A DNA stretch of 7,919 nt, taken from assembly GCA_030628305.1 (NCBI GenBank), contig DAOVRE010000066.1, positions 1 through 7,919 on the forward strand, read 5' to 3'. Numbering within the stretch: the first letter of the stretch is position 1; each line of letters opens with the position of its first letter. This DNA comes from Candidatus Heimdallarchaeota archaeon (GTDB lineage Archaea > Asgardarchaeota > Heimdallarchaeia > Heimdallarchaeales > Heimdallarchaeaceae). The notes beneath the pieces were generated by a model. The model saw only the letters and a program-made list of their open reading frames with translations. It had not been told where the DNA came from and searched no databases. Below, piece by piece: positions 6,209 through 7,919 of the stretch. The position numbers and the translations under genes were made by a program.

Positions 6209-6540
6209 TGAGGTTACATATACTAACTCCAAAAATATATAGAATCCTTGGTCTTGAGTTATTTGTTTTCGGAACTTTCATAGGTATTTGTGCAATTATC
6301 GATGGATTAATTGTTGGAATTCCTGAGCATCTAAACCCCACAATTAACTTCATCATTAGTGCTTCCAAGGTACTTATTAGTATGATTTTGATAGCTATTT
6401 GGTTATATGTTTGGTACTATATTACAAAGCGACTTATGCTTAGTAAGGAGGACATAAAGGAAGCAAAGAAAATTAAGAGAGAAAAGAAACAAGCCAAAAT
6501 ACTATATAAGAAAGAGAAGAAAAAGAATGTTAAGACTTAG
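6208..6540 (+). CDS. Small two-helix membrane protein with basic tail, coupled to the Alg7-like gene
   Basis: I do not recognise a family. The 110-residue product has two hydrophobic helices, about residues 13-38 and 46-73, and a strongly basic, probably helical tail (residues 79-110, more than half Lys/Arg/Glu). By the positive-inside rule the tail, and the short basic N-terminus, should face the cytoplasm. Its ATG overlaps the stop of the transferase gene (TAATG), so both are translated from one message and the protein may assist, anchor or regulate that enzyme; this is inference from coupling alone. A functional parallel is the small Alg14 protein that anchors Alg13 in the next eukaryotic step, but no sequence resemblance is seen. 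Its 3' end overlaps the convergent UEV gene by 11 bases. Confidence 0.75.
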   Translation: MRLHILTPKIYRILGLELFVFGTFIGICAIIDGLIVGIPEHLNPTINFIISASKVLISMILIAIWLYVWYYITKRLMLSKEDIKEAKKIKREKKQAKILYKKEKKKNVKT

Positions 6541-7186
6541 TTTCCAATAGATACAATCTCTTTTTTAGCATAAAATACTTCTTTGAAAACTCTAAGCTTG
6601 AAATTTCATAATCTTCAAACTGAGATTCAATTGCAAAAAGTTCGTTTTCTACGTTAAGAATTTCATCATCTAAATGTTTCTTCTTTTCTTGATTTAGAAC
6701 CCTAGTTGTAATTTGTGAAGAACTCTTTGATTGTATATCGGCTAATTCTGTCTTCTTATTTTGTAAAATAATTGATAATTGTTCTTTCTGTGCAATTAAA
6801 GGATCAAGTTGATTCTCTGGTGCTTTCCACTTTGGTCCTGTTGTAATTTTTCTAGCAGGTACTTTTGAAAACAAACGGATTACCTCCACAATCACTTGGA
6901 ATAGGTGATAACTAGGTCTCCATCTAGCAAGTACTCGCATTTCCAAAAAACCTTCAGTATTAATATTTGGATGGGTTATTGGCGTTAATATTTCAATTTC
7001 TGGTGGAGAATCAGGAAATGCATTTGGTAAACTTACCTCAACTTCTACAGGAATTTCTCCTTCATCAGAAATTGCTGAAACAAATCCTCTCCACTTTGTT
7101 AAATTCCCATCTATAGGTTCGAATGCATATGCTCGTTCCATAACAAGACTATATTCTTTAGCTAAGATACTATCTGGAATAGGCAT
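6530..7186 (-). CDS. UEV/E2-fold protein without catalytic cysteine, with coiled coil and steadiness-box-like tail (candidate ESCRT-I Vps23/TSG101-like)
   Basis: Residues 1 to about 115 have the ubiquitin-conjugating fold: W32, the strand VEVEVSLPNAFPDSPPEIEIL (47-67) with the FPxxPP turn, the HPNI motif at 72-75, G79, W89-R-P91 and the following helix VIVEVIRLF. In active E2 enzymes the catalytic cysteine lies ten residues after the His of HPN; here that position is E82, and the whole protein has no cysteine. It therefore cannot form a ubiquitin thioester and is a UEV-type binder. Residues about 124-190 form a coiled coil, and 191-218 (EDYEISSLEFSKKYFMLKKRLYLLE) look like the steadiness box of ESCRT-I Vps23/TSG101. 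UEV, coiled coil and steadiness box in this order is the Vps23 layout, and Asgard archaea encode ESCRT-I-like subunits. The tail match is my reading, not a search. A single-gene E2-variant cofactor is the alternative. Confidence 0.75.
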   Translation of the reverse strand: MPIPDSILAKEYSLVMERAYAFEPIDGNLTKWRGFVSAISDEGEIPVEVEVSLPNAFPDSPPEIEILTPITHPNINTEGFLEMRVLARWRPSYHLFQVIVEVIRLFSKVPARKITTGPKWKAPENQLDPLIAQKEQLSIILQNKKTELADIQSKSSSQITTRVLNQEKKKHLDDEILNVENELFAIESQFEDYEISSLEFSKKYFMLKKRLYLLETKS

Positions 7187-7197
7187 TTAATTATTAA

Positions 7198-7205
7198 CTC
7201 CTTTC
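7198..7205 (-). promoter_or_regulatory. Shine-Dalgarno site of the UEV/E2-fold gene
   Basis: On the minus strand GAAAGGAG lies about 11 bases before the ATG (complement of 7184-7186). It is the clearest GGAG site in the window's right half and implies a leadered mRNA for this gene. Confidence 0.45.
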
Positions 7206-7226
7206 GAAATATAATTGCGCAACGTC

Positions 7227-7236
7227 TTATTTATAG
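7227..7236 (-). promoter_or_regulatory. TATA box of the UEV/E2-fold gene
   Basis: CTATAAATAA on the minus strand is a near-consensus archaeal TATA box about 45 bases before the start codon. It predicts a start site near 7205 and a leader of roughly 19 bases carrying the Shine-Dalgarno site. A weaker AT-rich element closer to the gene (complement of about 7207-7215) could instead give a leaderless mRNA. Confidence 0.45.
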
Positions 7237-7280
7237 ATTCGCTTTTGATTGCACTGAGAAAGTTATTTTCAATCCTTACA

Positions 7281-7289
7281 CTTTTAAAC
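7281..7289 (+). promoter_or_regulatory. TATA box of the ABCE1 gene
   Basis: CTTTTAAAC is centred 27 bases before the ATG at 7312, pointing to a leaderless mRNA; no Shine-Dalgarno site precedes the ATG (TTTCGAAATTG). The 125-base gap between 7187 and 7311 therefore holds two divergent promoters. Confidence 0.5.
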
Positions 7290-7311
7290 GTAAAATGTTT
7301 TTTCGAAATTG

Positions 7312-7919
7312 ATGACTCGTATCGCTGTAATTAATCAGGATAAATGTAGACCAGATAAATGTGGTCAAGTTTGTTACAAATACTGCCCTTCTGTAAGGGC
7401 TGGTAAAGAGACTATCACATTTGATCCTCCGAGTAACAAAGCGGTTATTCATGAATCTTTATGCTCTGGAATTGCTATATGTGTGAAAAAGTGCCCATTT
7501 CACTGTATCACCATAGTAAACTTGCCCGAGGATTTTGATAAGGAAGTTACGCACAGATACAGCATAAATGGTTTTAAACTACATCGATTACCTATGCCAA
7601 AAATTGGTCAAGTTATAGGGCTTGTGGGACAAAATGGTTCTGGAAAATCAACAACTTTGAATATTTTACAAGGAAACCTCAAACCAAATCTAGGAAGGTT
7701 TGATGATCCTCCTGACTGGGATGAGATTATAGAAAACTATAGAGGAACTGAGATTCAATCTTATTTCCAAAAACTTGCAGATAAAGAATTTTATAATGGA
7801 CTCATATTTCATCGTGTGATAAAGGGATTTATGATACAAGGTGGATGCCCAAAAGGCGATGGCACAGGTGGCCCTGGTTATAACATAAAGGCAGAATTTA
7901 ATACGCAAAAACACTCAAG
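7312..7919 (+). CDS. ABCE1/Rli1 N-terminal part joined in frame to a cyclophilin fragment; runs off the window
   Basis: The frame from ATG 7312 is open for 202 codons to the window's edge. Residues 1 to about 159 are ABCE1 (Rli1), the ATPase that splits ribosomes after termination in archaea and eukaryotes. Visible are the two-cluster ferredoxin domain (C12-x4-C17-x3-C21-x3-C25-P and C51...C57-x3-C61-P), [19 protein letters not shown], Walker [10 protein letters not shown] (106-114), and [13 protein letters not shown] with [10 protein letters not shown], which resemble the eukaryotic protein. After about residue 159 the sequence becomes cyclophilin ([19 protein letters not shown]). The rest of ABCE1 (Q-loop, signature, Walker B, hinge, second ATPase domain), about 440 residues, is missing. 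In the second cluster motif I54 replaces a cysteine ligand and an additional C65 is present. The protein as written could not work as ABCE1. Assembly error, recombination or true fusion are discussed in the findings. Confidence 0.85.
   Translation, partial: MTRIAVINQDKCRPDKCGQVCYKYCPSVRAGKETITFDPPSNKAVIHESLCSGIAICVKKCPFHCITIVNLPEDFDKEVTHRYSINGFKLHRLPMPKIGQVIGLVGQNGSGKSTTLNILQGNLKPNLGRFDDPPDWDEIIENYRGTEIQSYFQKLADKEFYNGLIFHRVIKGFMIQGGCPKGDGTGGPGYNIKAEFNTQKHS
7771..7919 (+). other. Cyclophilin-type peptidyl-prolyl isomerase segment inside the ABCE1 frame (partial)
   Basis: Residues 154-202 of the chimeric frame read as the centre of a single-domain cyclophilin: [19 protein letters not shown], then the loop [12 protein letters not shown] and IKAEF. 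Active-site equivalents of human CypA R55, F60, M61 and Q63 are R168, F173, M174 and Q176, so the segment is conserved and under selection wherever it truly belongs. The N-terminal 40-50 residues of a cyclophilin (first strands and helix) are replaced by ABCE1. The remainder, with the MA..x..NSxGSQFFI region, lies beyond the window. The loop form is typical of small prokaryotic and archaeal cytosolic cyclophilins. Confidence 0.85.

Noticed and set aside
6530..7186. Active ubiquitin-conjugating enzyme
   Set aside because: The catalytic position is glutamate and the protein has no cysteine, so no thioester can form.
7690..7914. 74-residue minus-strand frame opposite the ABCE1/cyclophilin region
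   Set aside because: It is antisense to clearly conserved coding sequence and its product resembles no family; a shadow frame.

Overview
The window is archaeal. It carries the conserved exosome/ribosome block rrp41(end)-rrp42-rpl37ae, followed by an archaeal Brix protein and the KEOPS subunit Pcc1. Most upstream regions look like archaeal promoters: a TATA box about 27 bases before the ATG, giving leaderless mRNAs. The DNA is AT-rich. Three genes have a eukaryote-like flavour: a GlcNAc-1-phosphate transferase resembling Alg7/DPAGT1, an E2-fold (UEV-type) protein with coiled coil and a steadiness-box-like tail, and an ABCE1/Rli1 N-terminus resembling the eukaryotic protein. Together they suggest an Asgard archaeon. 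That placement is inference from gene content and protein style, not from a phylogeny.

Layout. Bases 1-1165 (+): tail of probable rrp41, then rrp42 and rpl37ae (eL43), tightly packed and closed by a T-rich terminator. Bases 1211-2093 (+): a new promoter, then the Brix-domain protein and Pcc1. The rpoP and prefoldin-beta genes that commonly belong to this archaeal block are absent. Bases 2203-4194 (+): a large M28-type (DUF4910-like) metallopeptidase with an extra C-terminal region, followed by a T-rich terminator. Bases 4304-5122 (+): an unrecognised coiled-coil and Pro/Thr/Glu-rich protein. Bases 5171-6540 (+): the Alg7-like membrane enzyme and a small two-helix membrane protein overlapping it by one base. 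Bases 6530-7186 (-): the UEV/E2-fold protein, convergent with the preceding gene and overlapping it by 11 bases. From 7312 (+): an open frame that leaves the window, encoding the first ~159 residues of ABCE1 and then switching in frame to the middle of a cyclophilin.

How the genes fit together. The left half is information processing: RNA degradation, ribosome, ribosome biogenesis and tRNA t6A modification. The right half holds membrane and lipid-linked sugar synthesis plus a candidate ESCRT-I-like protein divergent from the ribosome-recycling ATPase.

The two points most worth following are the catalytically dead E2-fold protein, which has no cysteine at all and a C-terminal layout like Vps23/TSG101, and the ABCE1-cyclophilin junction. 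The junction lies in a segment (KLADKE) that fits both families, so a misassembly or recombination at short homology is more likely than a designed fusion. The ABCE1 part also lacks one of its eight iron-sulfur cysteines.
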